A DNA stretch of 23,337 nucleotides from JAAAPF01 sp046541805 (lineage in GTDB: Bacteria; Pseudomonadota; Alphaproteobacteria; Geminicoccales; Geminicoccaceae), in the NCBI GenBank assembly GCA_046541805.1, contig JBKHCM010000047.1, positions 1 to 23,337 on the forward strand, given 5' to 3'. Each line of letters begins with the position of its first letter. The first letter of the stretch is position 1. Shown here in pieces: positions 14,007 to 21,279 of this stretch. A model generated the notes under the pieces. It had not been told where the DNA came from. It did no database searches and saw only the letters and a list, made by a program, of their open reading frames with translations. The position numbers and the translations under genes are program-made.

Positions 14007-14999
14007 ATGCGCGCGGTCTTGACGCACGGTACCGGCGGTCCCGAAGTGCTCGCGCTCGGCGAGATCGAGCGGCCGACGCCCGGCCCGGACGAGGTGCTCA
14101 TCCGCGTCGCGGCGACCGCGGTGAACCGCGCCGACGTGGCGCAGCGCCAGGGCAACTACCCGCCGCCGCCGGGCGAGAGCGAGATCCTGGGTCTCGAGGT
14201 CGCCGGCCGGATCGAGGCCGTGGGCGAGGGCGTCGGCCGCTGGCGCGAGGGCGATCGGGTGATGACGCTGGTCGGTGGCGGGGGCTACGCCGAATACGCC
14301 GTCGCGCCCACGAGTACGCTTTTGCACGTACCCGAGCGGTTCGATCTGGTGACCGCGGCCGCGATTCCCGAGGTCTTCATCACCGCCTATCTCAATATCT
14401 TCCGCGAGGCGGCGCTGCGCCAGGGCGAGACCGTGCTCGTCCAAGGCGGAGCATCGGGGGTCGGCACCGCCGCCATCCAACTCGCCCGCCATCTCCGCGA
14501 CGCCCGCGTGCTGGTCACCGTCGGTAGCGAGGCCAAGGCCGAGGCCTGTCGCGCCCTCGGCGCCGAGACCATCCTCTATCGCTCGGAGAACTTCGCCGAC
14601 CGCGTCCGCGCGCTGACCGCCAAGCGCGGCGCCGACGTCATCCTCGACCATATCGGCGCCGGCTACTTGGCGGAGAACCTGCGCTGCCTCGCGACCTATG
14701 GCCGGCTCGTCATCATCGGCCTTTTGGGCGGCGGCAAGGCGGAGCTCAACGTCGCCCAGCTGATGGTGAAGCGACAGCGCATCATCGGCTCGGTGCTGCG
14801 CGCGCGCCCCGTCGCGGAGAAGGCCGAGATCTGCCGCGCCTTTCGCGCCGAGGTCCTGCCGCTGTTGGCGGACGGTCGGCTCGAGCCGGTGATTCACGCC
14901 CGTCTGCCGCTGGCCGAGGCCGCCGAAGCGCACCGGCTGATGGGCGCCAACGCCAATACCGGCAAGCTCGTTCTCGTCGTCGACGAGGGGCTGGACTGA
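14007..14999 (+). CDS. NAD(P)H quinone oxidoreductase, PIG3 family (zinc-independent MDR)
   Basis: The 330-residue protein is a complete medium-chain dehydrogenase/reductase without the zinc ligands. It begins MRAVLTHGTGGPEVLALGEI, has the PIG3-type substrate segment NRADVAQRQGNYPPPPGES, and carries the Rossmann motif VLVQGGASGVGTAAIQLA at about residues 143-160. ADVILDHIGAGYLAENLRCL and the C-terminal NANTGKLVLVV follow. Such enzymes reduce quinones with NADPH. ATG 14007 is used because GGAGG stands eight bases upstream and the family starts with MRAV; an ATG at 13965 lies in frame but has no matching sequence. Divergence from the ArsR regulator suggests regulation by it, possibly in a sulfide or redox response. 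Confidence 0.92.
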   Translation: MRAVLTHGTGGPEVLALGEIERPTPGPDEVLIRVAATAVNRADVAQRQGNYPPPPGESEILGLEVAGRIEAVGEGVGRWREGDRVMTLVGGGGYAEYAVAPTSTLLHVPERFDLVTAAAIPEVFITAYLNIFREAALRQGETVLVQGGASGVGTAAIQLARHLRDARVLVTVGSEAKAEACRALGAETILYRSENFADRVRALTAKRGADVILDHIGAGYLAENLRCLATYGRLVIIGLLGGGKAELNVAQLMVKRQRIIGSVLRARPVAEKAEICRAFRAEVLPLLADGRLEPVIHARLPLAEAAEAHRLMGANANTGKLVLVVDEGLD

Positions 15000-15020
15000 C
15001 TGCGCGCGCCTGCCTATAAC
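14992..15020 (+). promoter_or_regulatory. Probable sigma-70 promoter of tRNA-Phe
   Basis: TGGACT (14992-14997, 4 of 6 match to TTGACA) and TATAAC (15015-15020, 5 of 6 match to TATAAT) are separated by 17 bases. Expected transcription would start near 15027, about 20 bases before the tRNA. Confidence 0.6.
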
Positions 15021-15045
15021 GCCCGTCACCGCGGCGACGCGGTTG

Positions 15046-15121
15046 GCCCAGGTAGCTCAGTTGGTAGAGCAGCGGACTGAAAATTCGCGTGTCGGTGGTT
15101 CGAATCCGCCCCTGGGCACCA
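15046..15121 (+). tRNA. tRNA-Phe (anticodon GAA)
   Basis: A 76-base cloverleaf. Acceptor arms GCCCAGG and CCTGGGC are followed by discriminator A and an encoded CCA. The D arm is GCTCAGTTGGTAGAGC, and the anticodon arm GCGGA-CTGAAAA-TTCGC has GAA at the anticodon. The T arm contains GGTTCGAATCC. The 3' half serves as the integration site of the element to the right, whose integrase frame runs into the tRNA on the opposite strand; the tRNA itself is intact. Confidence 0.97.
15057..15121. other. Left attachment site region (att) within tRNA-Phe
   Basis: The integrase gene lies immediately next to the tRNA and ends inside it, so the crossover must lie in the anticodon-to-3'-end part of the tRNA. 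The exact core cannot be defined without the second copy, expected as a partial tRNA-Phe 3' duplicate at the far end of the element. Confidence 0.7.
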
Positions 15122-16244
15122 TCTCTGCATGATTTCCTCCGTTTTCCTGGCAGTTAGCGGGGGGATTGACGAACCTAGCAGGGTGGTTCGCCACAACGGG
15201 CCGGTTCGGGGCGCCCACCCCGAGCCGGCCCATCGCTTTCTCGGCCAAGCCGCTGCGGTCGGCGGCGGCCGTGTACCTCGACACTTCCTTGAGCGTGGTG
15301 TGGCCCGTGACGGCCGCGATCTCGCTCGGCGTGGCGCCGGCCTCGGCGAGCCGTCGAGCACAGGCTTTGCGGAGCCCGTGAGACGTACACTCGGCGAGCC
15401 CGGCGGCGTCGCACCACCGGCGCATGGCGTTACCGAGCCCGTTCGACGAGCGCGCTCGCCCCTGGCCCGTTTCGAGGAACGTGAGACGGCCCGGCGGTAG
15501 GCGGTCCAGCTCCGCGGCGAGGTCGGGATGGATCGGCACGTCCACGAGGACGGGCGCCTTCTTCCGGGTCTTCTCGCGGCGGTAGCGGATGCGGCCGTCC
15601 TTGACGTTCTGCCAGCCGAGCTTGCACGCATCGACGCGGGCGGCGCCCGTGAAGATCATCAGCGCGAAGGCGAGCCGTGCGGTCGAGCCCGGCGGGTGCG
15701 TCGCCTGGAATTGGGCGATCTCGCCCTCGTCCCACGTGTGGAAGCCGTCGCTCCCGGCCTCGGCGTACTTCTTCACGTCGCGGGTCGGGTCGTCGGCCCG
15801 GATGCCGAGGTCGATCGCGTGCGCCATCAACGCCCGCAGCATCCGCAGCACGTAGTTGGCGGCGTGCGGAGTGTCGGCCTTCCTCGCCATCAGCTTGCGG
15901 ACGGCCGGGGCGTCGAGCGTCGCCGCCGGGCGGTGCCCGTGGTCCTGGCGCAGCTTCTCCAAGGTGTTGCGCTGCACGTACTGCGTGCGCTCGGCGAGCC
16001 GGCGGTACGCGGGCGAGCGGTAGTAGCTGGCGATCAACCAGCCGAGCGAGCCGTGCGCCTCGCCCGTCACGTCGTCGAGCTTGCGGCCCTGACGCGCGGC
16101 CTCGTAGCGCCGCACGAACTCTTGCGAGCCGTAGTCCCGTCCCAGCTCGACGGACACGCCGTTGCCGCGGTAGCGGAAACGCCGGGCGCCGTGCCGGTCG
16201 GTGTAGGCGGTGACGCCTGGGAACTCGCGACGGCGGCGAGGCAC
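15057..16244 (-). CDS. int: Tyrosine recombinase / phage integrase
   Basis: A 395-residue integrase. The N-terminal arm-binding part is followed by a core-binding domain (about 65-165) and the catalytic domain. The active-site set is complete: R203 in TGAARVDACKLGW, K225 in RREKTRKKAP, H289 and R292 in SHGLRKACARRL, H315 in GHTTLKEVSRY, and the nucleophile Y324. The GTG at 16244 shares a base with the stop codon of the AlpA-like gene (TAGTG) and has GGAGGA six bases upstream, so it is preferred to GTG 16259. The last 20 residues (VPRGGFEPPTREFSVRCSTN) are encoded by the antisense strand of tRNA-Phe. They are therefore a by-product of integration, and the pre-integration protein may end differently. 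The enzyme integrates and, with an excisionase, excises the element. Confidence 0.95.
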   Translation of the reverse strand: MPRRRREFPGVTAYTDRHGARRFRYRGNGVSVELGRDYGSQEFVRRYEAARQGRKLDDVTGEAHGSLGWLIASYYRSPAYRRLAERTQYVQRNTLEKLRQDHGHRPAATLDAPAVRKLMARKADTPHAANYVLRMLRALMAHAIDLGIRADDPTRDVKKYAEAGSDGFHTWDEGEIAQFQATHPPGSTARLAFALMIFTGAARVDACKLGWQNVKDGRIRYRREKTRKKAPVLVDVPIHPDLAAELDRLPPGRLTFLETGQGRARSSNGLGNAMRRWCDAAGLAECTSHGLRKACARRLAEAGATPSEIAAVTGHTTLKEVSRYTAAADRSGLAEKAMGRLGVGAPNRPVVANHPARFVNPPANCQENGGNHAEMVPRGGFEPPTREFSVRCSTN

Positions 16245-16477
16245 TAGACGTCCTCCCACCCCGTGGCGATCGGCTCACCGTCCACGGGCGCGGCCTCGAT
16301 CGCGGCGTCGAGGTCGGCCCGGTCCCAGACCTTAACGCGGCCATCGGCGAGGAGGCGCGGACGCGGCAGCTGGCCCCGGCGCACGAGGTCGTCGAAGGTG
16401 CCGGCGCTCACGCCCACATAGGCCGCCGCACGTTCGCGCCTCAGCCCGCGCCCGAGGATCTCGAGCCGGTCGCTCAT
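16244..16477 (-). CDS. AlpA/excisionase-like helix-turn-helix protein
   Basis: A 77-residue MerR-like HTH_17 protein. LRRERAAAYVGVSAGTFDDL forms the helix-turn-helix, RRGQLPRPRLLADGRVKVW the wing, and DRADLDAAIEA the final helix. AlpA-like proteins in satellites and prophages activate or repress the integrase operon and can act as excisionase. ATG 16477 overlaps the TGA of the upstream gene (ATGA), and a GGGAGA lies about nine bases upstream. Its stop overlaps the integrase start, so the three genes form one translationally coupled operon. Confidence 0.87.
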   Translation of the reverse strand: MSDRLEILGRGLRRERAAAYVGVSAGTFDDLVRRGQLPRPRLLADGRVKVWDRADLDAAIEAAPVDGEPIATGWEDV

Positions 16478-17049
16478 CGCTGCTGTCTCCCTTCCGCTTC
16501 GAGCCATGAAACATATTCCTCGATGACGCGGCACAAGAGGTATCCGGCGGCGAAGACGCCAACGTCCAGCGGCCCGTCGTCGGGGATCGTCGGCGAGCGC
16601 CACGGCCGCGCCACCGGCGGCCGATCACTGTTCGCCCGCTGCCAGTAGACGACGCGCCACCCGTCGAGGCGGTCCCACATGTCGTCGCTGTGCGGTAGCT
16701 GCGTGACCGCTTCTTCGAGGAGAAGTTTCACCTGCTCGGCGATCGGTGCGGCGTAGTTATAGGGTCGATGTGACTTCGTGATCTCGAAAAACGTGCGGAA
16801 CATCACCGCCGAGACCAAAGAATGCAGGCGCCTGTGCGTTCGCATCGGCCCGCTTTTGTCGTGGGGTAGGTAGCCGCGGGTCGTGAGGTTGTTCAAATAT
16901 TTGTGAATGATGCGATCCTGCTCCGCATCGCGCCCGACGAGGCCGGTCAGCGCGCACAGCTCGCGCGGCGCCAGCCAGCAGCGGCGCACGTCGTCGAGGT
17001 TCAGCTCGCCCAGGTCCCTCGGCAGCTTCATACCGACATCATGCTCCAT
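16474..17049 (-). CDS. Hypothetical element protein, possibly a winged-HTH regulator
   Basis: A 191-residue protein of unknown family. Its first half resembles a helix-turn-helix: WLAPRELCALTGLVGRDAEQ and DRIIHKYLNNLTTRGYLPHD, followed by SLVSAVMFRTFFEITKSHRP. The second half has an aromatic cluster (WDRLDGWRVVYWQRANSD) and an amphipathic C-terminal helix (GYLLCRVIEEYVSWLEAEG). Base composition around 16700-16900 is less GC-rich than its neighbours, as often seen in acquired regulators. Starts at 17049 or 17031 (MKLPRDLGELNL) are possible; neither has a good ribosome site, and a TACAAT at 17048-17053 could be a -10 box. It is the first gene of the regulator-integrase operon. A role in control of excision or induction is inferred from position only. 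Confidence 0.7.
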   Translation of the reverse strand: MEHDVGMKLPRDLGELNLDDVRRCWLAPRELCALTGLVGRDAEQDRIIHKYLNNLTTRGYLPHDKSGPMRTHRRLHSLVSAVMFRTFFEITKSHRPYNYAAPIAEQVKLLLEEAVTQLPHSDDMWDRLDGWRVVYWQRANSDRPPVARPWRSPTIPDDGPLDVGVFAAGYLLCRVIEEYVSWLEAEGRQQR

Positions 17050-17072
17050 TGTAGCAAGATCGGCAAGGAGAG

Positions 17073-17111
17073 CGGCCGGCGCGCGCGAGAGGAGGAAACG
17101 CGCGCCGGCCG
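17073..17111 (-). terminator. Strong hairpin between the portal gene and the regulator-integrase operon
   Basis: A perfect 13-bp GC-rich stem (CGGCCGGCGCGCG with CGCGCGCCGGCCG) encloses a 13-base loop. It lies 32 bases after the portal stop on the minus strand, and is followed by a moderately T-rich stretch (CTCTCCTTG). It probably ends the head-gene transcript and insulates it from the integrase operon. Confidence 0.6.
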
Positions 17112-17142
17112 GCGGCCCTCGCCGGCCGCTTCGTGGCCCGGC

Positions 17143-18207
17143 TCACCCACCGGGCGACCCCCAGTCCACGGCTTGGAACGCCGCCGCCACCGCCTGGTCG
17201 CTCAAGCCCGCTTCCTTCGCTTGGGCGAGCGCCTGGACGATGCCTTGCGCCGCCCGCGCCCGGCCACCCGCGTCGTAAGCCTGGAGCGGCCGGAGCACGT
17301 CGAGCGTGACGTCGCCGCCGGTCTTCGCGGTGAGCTCCTCGCCGATCAGGCGAGCGATCGGTTGCAGCTGCCAGCTCGCGAGGTGCCGTTGCCCCTCGCG
17401 GACCATCGGCCCGGCGGCGTTCGGCTCGAGCATCGCGGGGAGGACGCCGAAGGCGCCGAGGATGGACCGGCGGGCGGCTTCCAAGCTCTCCACGGCCATG
17501 GCGTCGCGCATGTTCGGGCTGAGCCCGTGCGGACGCCAATCCGTCTGCGGGGTCGGCCCGCCGGCCGCCGTCGTCGAGACGGACTCGCGCAACAGCACGC
17601 CGCCGCGCTTGCCGCGGAAGCTCGCCGTCAGCCGCTCGCGGTCCGTCGCCGCCATCTCTGGCATCGGTAGCACGGCGGAGCCCAGCGGCGCCTCGCGATA
17701 CACGTCGGCCAACGCCTGCTCGACGGCCGCGAGCAGGTCGGCCGAAAGCTGCGCCCGCCGCAACGGCGACGTGCCCGCCCACGGCTCGCGGACGTCGGCG
17801 CCGACGACGACGTGGACCACCTCGGGCGCGAGCGCGGTCAAGGTGCGCCCGCCGCCGACGTCGGGGAGGCTGAGCCGGTAGGCGCGCGGCCGGCCGGCCA
17901 CCGTCGACAGCTCCCAATCGCTCGCCGGCTCGAGCCCGTCCTCGCCGATCCGCGCGACGAACTCGCCCCGCACCGCGAGCGCGCGGGCGATCAACGCCAA
18001 CAGCCGGGCGTCGAGCAGGTCGGTGCCGTCGACGTCGGCGAGCGCGAGCCCGGACTCCCACCAGCTCACGCAGGTCTGCGCGGTCGCCGTCAGCTCGGCG
18101 GTGCCGGCGCGGCCCGCGATGTAGTCGGCGCGGGCGGCCTGGACCATCGCGGTATAGCCGGCCGCCTGGCGCGTCTCGCGCCGGACGAAGGGCCACCAGC
18201 GTCTCAT
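17143..18207 (-). CDS. Phage portal protein (HK97-type)
   Basis: The 354-residue product is the portal, the dodecameric ring at the capsid vertex through which DNA is packaged and to which terminase and connector bind. Visible family features include the N-terminal MRRWWPFVRRET, SLPDVGGGRTLTALAPEVVH followed by EPWAGTSPLRRAQLSADLLA, the stem/wing region VLLRESVSTTA, and the C-terminal block AARRSILGAFGVLPAMLEP with LIGEELTAKTGGDVTLDV. At 354 residues it is shorter than many portals (400-500), close to the compact end of the HK97 family. ATG 18207 overlaps the stop of the upstream connector-like gene (ATGA), which fixes the start. It is the last gene of the head operon, unusual because portal normally precedes protease and capsid. 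Confidence 0.88.
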   Translation of the reverse strand: MRRWWPFVRRETRQAAGYTAMVQAARADYIAGRAGTAELTATAQTCVSWWESGLALADVDGTDLLDARLLALIARALAVRGEFVARIGEDGLEPASDWELSTVAGRPRAYRLSLPDVGGGRTLTALAPEVVHVVVGADVREPWAGTSPLRRAQLSADLLAAVEQALADVYREAPLGSAVLPMPEMAATDRERLTASFRGKRGGVLLRESVSTTAAGGPTPQTDWRPHGLSPNMRDAMAVESLEAARRSILGAFGVLPAMLEPNAAGPMVREGQRHLASWQLQPIARLIGEELTAKTGGDVTLDVLRPLQAYDAGGRARAAQGIVQALAQAKEAGLSDQAVAAAFQAVDWGSPGG

Positions 18208-18746
18208 GTGCGCTTCCACGGTCTGAGCAGGTCGGCCGCGCCGGACAGGTGGATCGCCTTCGCGGCCCACCCGGCCGGCCGGCGGCTCGCGTCCGTCACG
18301 TAGTCCGCGGCCGAGTCGGCGAACTGGAGCGACACGCCGCGATGGAATTCCAGCAACCGGCGGTACGCCTCGGCGACGGCGGCGGGCGGGTCGGTGTCGT
18401 CGCCGGCCGTGCCCGCGATCCGGTAGGTGGCGGCGTCGAGGGACCAGCCGAGCGGCGACGCGGCGGGCGTCTCGGCGATCCACGCGCCGTCCGCCCACCG
18501 CTCCACCGTCGACACCCTGAACGGCTCCAACGGCGGCGTGAACTCGCCCGGCCCGCTCGCGATCCACGTCACCGGCCGCGCAGCCCACCGGCGGCGTATC
18601 CACGCCTCGAGGCGAGCCCAGGCGAGCGCCGGGTCCACGCGGCCGTCTTCCCAGCTCCCGACGCCCGGCCGCTGGTACGCCCACACCGCCGGGCGGCTCG
18701 CCGGCTCGCCCTCGTGCTCGTCGAGCAAGGTCGCGTGCACGATCAC
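18204..18746 (-). CDS. Putative head-tail connector protein (gp6 / phiE125 gp8-like)
   Basis: A 180-residue protein. RLEAWIRRRWAARPVTWIAS is followed by LEPFRVSTVERWADG, and then the pattern TYRIAGTAGDDTDPPAAVAE and AYRRLLEFHRG. The last block resembles the helical core of HK97 gp6-type connectors (YRI.a..G...vP..v..A...L..y..g). These proteins form a ring below the portal and provide the docking surface for a tail. Similarity is by pattern only, so hypothetical head protein is the safer reading. Overlap with the protease gene upstream and with the portal downstream places it firmly in the head operon. Presence of a connector in an element without visible tail genes would let it borrow a helper phage tail. 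Confidence 0.62.
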   Translation of the reverse strand: MIVHATLLDEHEGEPASRPAVWAYQRPGVGSWEDGRVDPALAWARLEAWIRRRWAARPVTWIASGPGEFTPPLEPFRVSTVERWADGAWIAETPAASPLGWSLDAATYRIAGTAGDDTDPPAAVAEAYRRLLEFHRGVSLQFADSAADYVTDASRRPAGWAAKAIHLSGAADLLRPWKRT

Positions 18747-19294
18747 CTCCAGCGCCAGCTCGCCGGCCGCGGCGTCGCCGCCGCCGTCGGCCGCCAGTTG
18801 CGGGCCTCCACCTGCGCCTCGCCGAACGCCGGCCTGGTCACGACGGACAGCTCGACGAGCTCGGCGCGCTTGACGGTGCGCACGAGGGCGTCCCCCTCGG
18901 CGCGCACCTCGTCACCACCGGCCGGGACCGCGAAGCCGGGACTGAGCCCGCGCGCCTCGCCCGCCGCGATCAGCGCGAGCGCGTCGGCGCCGTGCGTCGT
19001 CTGCGCGACGGCCGGCGCGATCCTGGCCTCGAAGGTCAGCGCGCGCGCGGTGTTGCGCACCGTCAGCGTGCCGGCGCCCGTGCTGGCGAGCGGCCGAGCG
19101 AAGTCGTGCTGCGCGAGCAAGTGAACCTCGGCCGCGGGCTGGAGCGCGCCCGGCGCGAAGCGCTCGCGGCGCTCGCGCCCGCCGACGCGGCCCAGGACGG
19201 CCGTCGTGCGATAGGGAAAGCGGCCCGTGAGGACCGCGCCCCCGTCGTCGGCGCGGCGTAGCTCGAGCCGGCCGGCCGCGGCCCCGTGGAGCAT
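18743..19294 (-). CDS. HK97-family prohead protease
   Basis: A 183-residue serine protease of the herpesvirus-assemblin/HK97 gp4 fold. The conserved FAPGAL segment, the catalytic His in LLAQHDFARPLAST (H63), the catalytic Ser in ARGLSPGF (S118) and the terminal block ELVELSVVTRPAFGEAQV are all present. It cleaves the N-terminal scaffold part of the capsid protein during head maturation. The start is ATG 19294, overlapping the capsid stop as TGATG; a GTG three bases earlier is equivalent. Protease follows capsid here, the reverse of the lambdoid/HK97 order. Confidence 0.92.
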   Translation of the reverse strand: MLHGAAAGRLELRRADDGGAVLTGRFPYRTTAVLGRVGGRERRERFAPGALQPAAEVHLLAQHDFARPLASTGAGTLTVRNTARALTFEARIAPAVAQTTHGADALALIAAGEARGLSPGFAVPAGGDEVRAEGDALVRTVKRAELVELSVVTRPAFGEAQVEARNWRPTAAATPRPASWRWR

Positions 19295-20565
19295 CACGCC
19301 GGCTCCTGGAGCCCGGTGAGGATTTCAAGCTGGACGGCGCGGGCGACGGTGACGTCCATCGTGGCCAGCGCGGTCAGCCGGAGCGCGCCAGACGCGGCGT
19401 CGCTATAGGGATCGCGGATCAGGTCGACCGCACCCCAGGTGCCGACGTAGATGGGCGCCACGCCGTTGGTGGCGGTCGTCAAGAGCGCCTTGGCCGCGGC
19501 GGCCGAGCCGGTCGGCGCCGCGAGCCCGATGGTCGACAGCGTGATGTTGCCGGCCCCGATCGCGGCCGCGAGCCGGTCCCACTCCCACATCGGCGCCGCG
19601 GTCGAAGCGGCCTGGTCTTCGAGGTGGTCCCAGGTCTCGGGGCGGACCATGACGCGCACGCCGGCCGGGCTGGCGATGGCGTTGTTGGTCATGAAGCGCA
19701 CCAGCGCCTTCCGGAACGCGGCATAGGTCGGCGCGGCGTCCACCGCCGTCTCGGTAATCCCGTAACCGCTGGCACCGGCGATCACGCCCGTGGGCTCGCC
19801 GTTCGAACCGGAGCCGAGGAAGATCACGCGGTCCATCTCGACCCCGATGGTGCTCGCCATGTCCCGGCGGACAGCCTGCTCCAGCGCGGCGCCGCTCTGC
19901 TTGATGGCCCGGCGGGTGATCTTCATCTGAACGCCGAGCGTGTGATCCGGCTTGAGCGGGCGGTCGGTCGTCTGGAACGCCTGCGGCGAGCCCACGTCGC
20001 CCGTCTCATTGGCTTGCCAGCTCGCCGTCGCGCCTTGGGTCGCCACCGGATACTCGGCCTCGCCGGCGCCGATGTTGACCATGCTCGCGCCCATGCGGGC
20101 GGCGGCGGACTGCGGAAAGAGCCGGTCGATAATCGGCCGGGTGACGCGCGGGGCGGGCGTATCGGTCGCGACGGTCTCGCCGGCGCGCTGTTCGAGCGCT
20201 TCCCACGGCACGGGCACACCGCGGTAGCCGCCGGCGTTGCGCAGCTCGGTCACGATCTCGGCGGTCTGCCCGGAGAGCGGGCGGCCCTCGTCGAGCGCGA
20301 GCGCCACTTGTCGCAGCTCATATTTGCGGACGATTTCTTGCCACTCGCGGCCGGCGCGCGTCTCCAACTCCTGGCCAGCGTCGCGGCGCTCGTTGTCCTC
20401 GGCGATCAGCGCCGCGCGGTAGCGCGTTTCATTCTGCCGATACTCCGTGTCCAACGACGACATCTTGTCGAGGTCGTCGTCGGCCGGCTGCTCCTTCGCC
20501 GAAAGCTCGGCGAGGGCTTGGCGGATTTCCGATTGCCGGCGAGCGATCTTGGTGCTTTCGAGCAT
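19294..20565 (-). CDS. HK97-type phage major capsid protein
   Basis: A 423-residue major capsid subunit. The first roughly 100 residues are charged and helical (KIARRQSEIRQALAELSAKE, then SLDTEYRQNETRYRAALIAE), typical of the delta/scaffold domain removed by the prohead protease. The capsid fold follows: RPIIDRLFPQSAAARMGASM, GEAEYPVATQGATASWQANE, then KITRRAIKQSGAALEQAVRR, DMASTIGVEMDRVIFLGSGS, NGEPTGVIAGASG, and a C-terminal P-domain/A-domain part with VRVMVRPETWDHLEDQA. Start at ATG 20565 is favoured because it opens the predicted coiled coil and has GGGG five to six bases upstream; ATG 20595 and a start at 20622 are alternatives. It lies between the HNH gene and the protease. Confidence 0.93.
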   Translation of the reverse strand: MLESTKIARRQSEIRQALAELSAKEQPADDDLDKMSSLDTEYRQNETRYRAALIAEDNERRDAGQELETRAGREWQEIVRKYELRQVALALDEGRPLSGQTAEIVTELRNAGGYRGVPVPWEALEQRAGETVATDTPAPRVTRPIIDRLFPQSAAARMGASMVNIGAGEAEYPVATQGATASWQANETGDVGSPQAFQTTDRPLKPDHTLGVQMKITRRAIKQSGAALEQAVRRDMASTIGVEMDRVIFLGSGSNGEPTGVIAGASGYGITETAVDAAPTYAAFRKALVRFMTNNAIASPAGVRVMVRPETWDHLEDQAASTAAPMWEWDRLAAAIGAGNITLSTIGLAAPTGSAAAAKALLTTATNGVAPIYVGTWGAVDLIRDPYSDAASGALRLTALATMDVTVARAVQLEILTGLQEPA

Positions 20566-20625
20566 CGAAGCCCCGGTAGTAGCGTTGGCGATCATCTCGA
20601 CGCTAGCTAGACGGGGGCGCATTCG

Positions 20626-20907
20626 CTAAGGATTTTTCGCGAGCCCCGCGACGGCCGCCCGCCATTTCCGGCGCTCGGGGTCGGCCTTTCGGCCCTGCTC
20701 GGCGGCCGTCTTCGCCGCGTGGCACGGGCCGCACAGCACTTGGAGATTGTCGAGGTCGTGCGCGAGGTCCGGGCGATCCTCGCGCGGCGCGATGTGGTCG
20801 ACTTCGAGCCCGTGCCGGGCGCCGCAGCGGACGCACCGCCACCCGTCGCGCCGGAGCGCCTGGAGGCGGAGCGCCCGCCAGCGGGCGGCGTGGTGCCAAG
20901 CGGCCAT
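20626..20907 (-). CDS. HNH endonuclease
   Basis: A 93-residue HNH nuclease with a zinc-binding frame: C25 and C28 in GWRCVRCGARHG, the first catalytic block LEVDHIAP (H38), N54 in DLDNLQVLC, and C59/C62 plus H63 in LCGPCHAAKT. Small HNH proteins beside terminase stimulate terminase cleavage at cos sites in HK97-like phages, and are part of the packaging module of cos-type satellites. ATG 20907 falls just before the conserved helix AARWRALRLQALRRDGW; a longer start at 20970 would overlap the preceding gene. The position between terminase and capsid suggests packaging rather than homing. Confidence 0.9.
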   Translation of the reverse strand: MAAWHHAARWRALRLQALRRDGWRCVRCGARHGLEVDHIAPREDRPDLAHDLDNLQVLCGPCHAAKTAAEQGRKADPERRKWRAAVAGLAKNP

Positions 20908-20927
20908 GACGGGCGCGCCGGGGGACG

Positions 20928-21260
20928 TCAGACGGCTTCGTCCTCGTCGTCGTCGGGAAGTTCCAGCCACCCGATGCGGGAGGCCTCGCGTTCGAGCGCC
21001 GCCAAGGCTGGCGGCGGCCCGCCGATGCCGATGGCCGGCGCGTACTTCGGGTCCTTCAGGTGCGCCCGCAGCTCGTCGAAGTCGGCCTTGCTCGTCATCA
21101 GGCGGCCGAAACTCATGTCATCCCGCACCCGCTCTTCCACGTCGTCGAGCGAGGCGGCCTCATGGCGCCGTAGCAGGTCGTCGAGCCCGAACCCGGAATA
21201 GGCGCGTGGTGGCAGCCTGTGGGGGACTTGCAACACGAGCCAGTCGTCGATTTCCGTCAT
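20928..21260 (-). CDS. Hypothetical protein of the head operon
   Basis: A 110-residue acidic protein with no recognised family. It starts MTEIDDWLVLQVPHRLPPRA and contains LDDLLRRHEAASLDDVEERV, then SFGRLMTSKADFDELRAHL and a highly acidic end (PDDDEDEAV). A very good AAGGAGG stands eight bases before ATG 21260, so it is surely expressed. Its place directly after the large terminase makes a packaging accessory or a divergent small terminase conceivable, but no DNA-binding motif is visible. Confidence 0.72.
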   Translation of the reverse strand: MTEIDDWLVLQVPHRLPPRAYSGFGLDDLLRRHEAASLDDVEERVRDDMSFGRLMTSKADFDELRAHLKDPKYAPAIGIGGPPPALAALEREASRIGWLELPDDDEDEAV

Positions 21261-21279
21261 CGGTCTTCCTCCTTCGGGT

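Noticed and set aside
18249..19124. 291-codon plus-strand frame in the element
   Set aside because: Antisense to the connector-like and protease genes, which are fixed by start-stop overlaps and family motifs.
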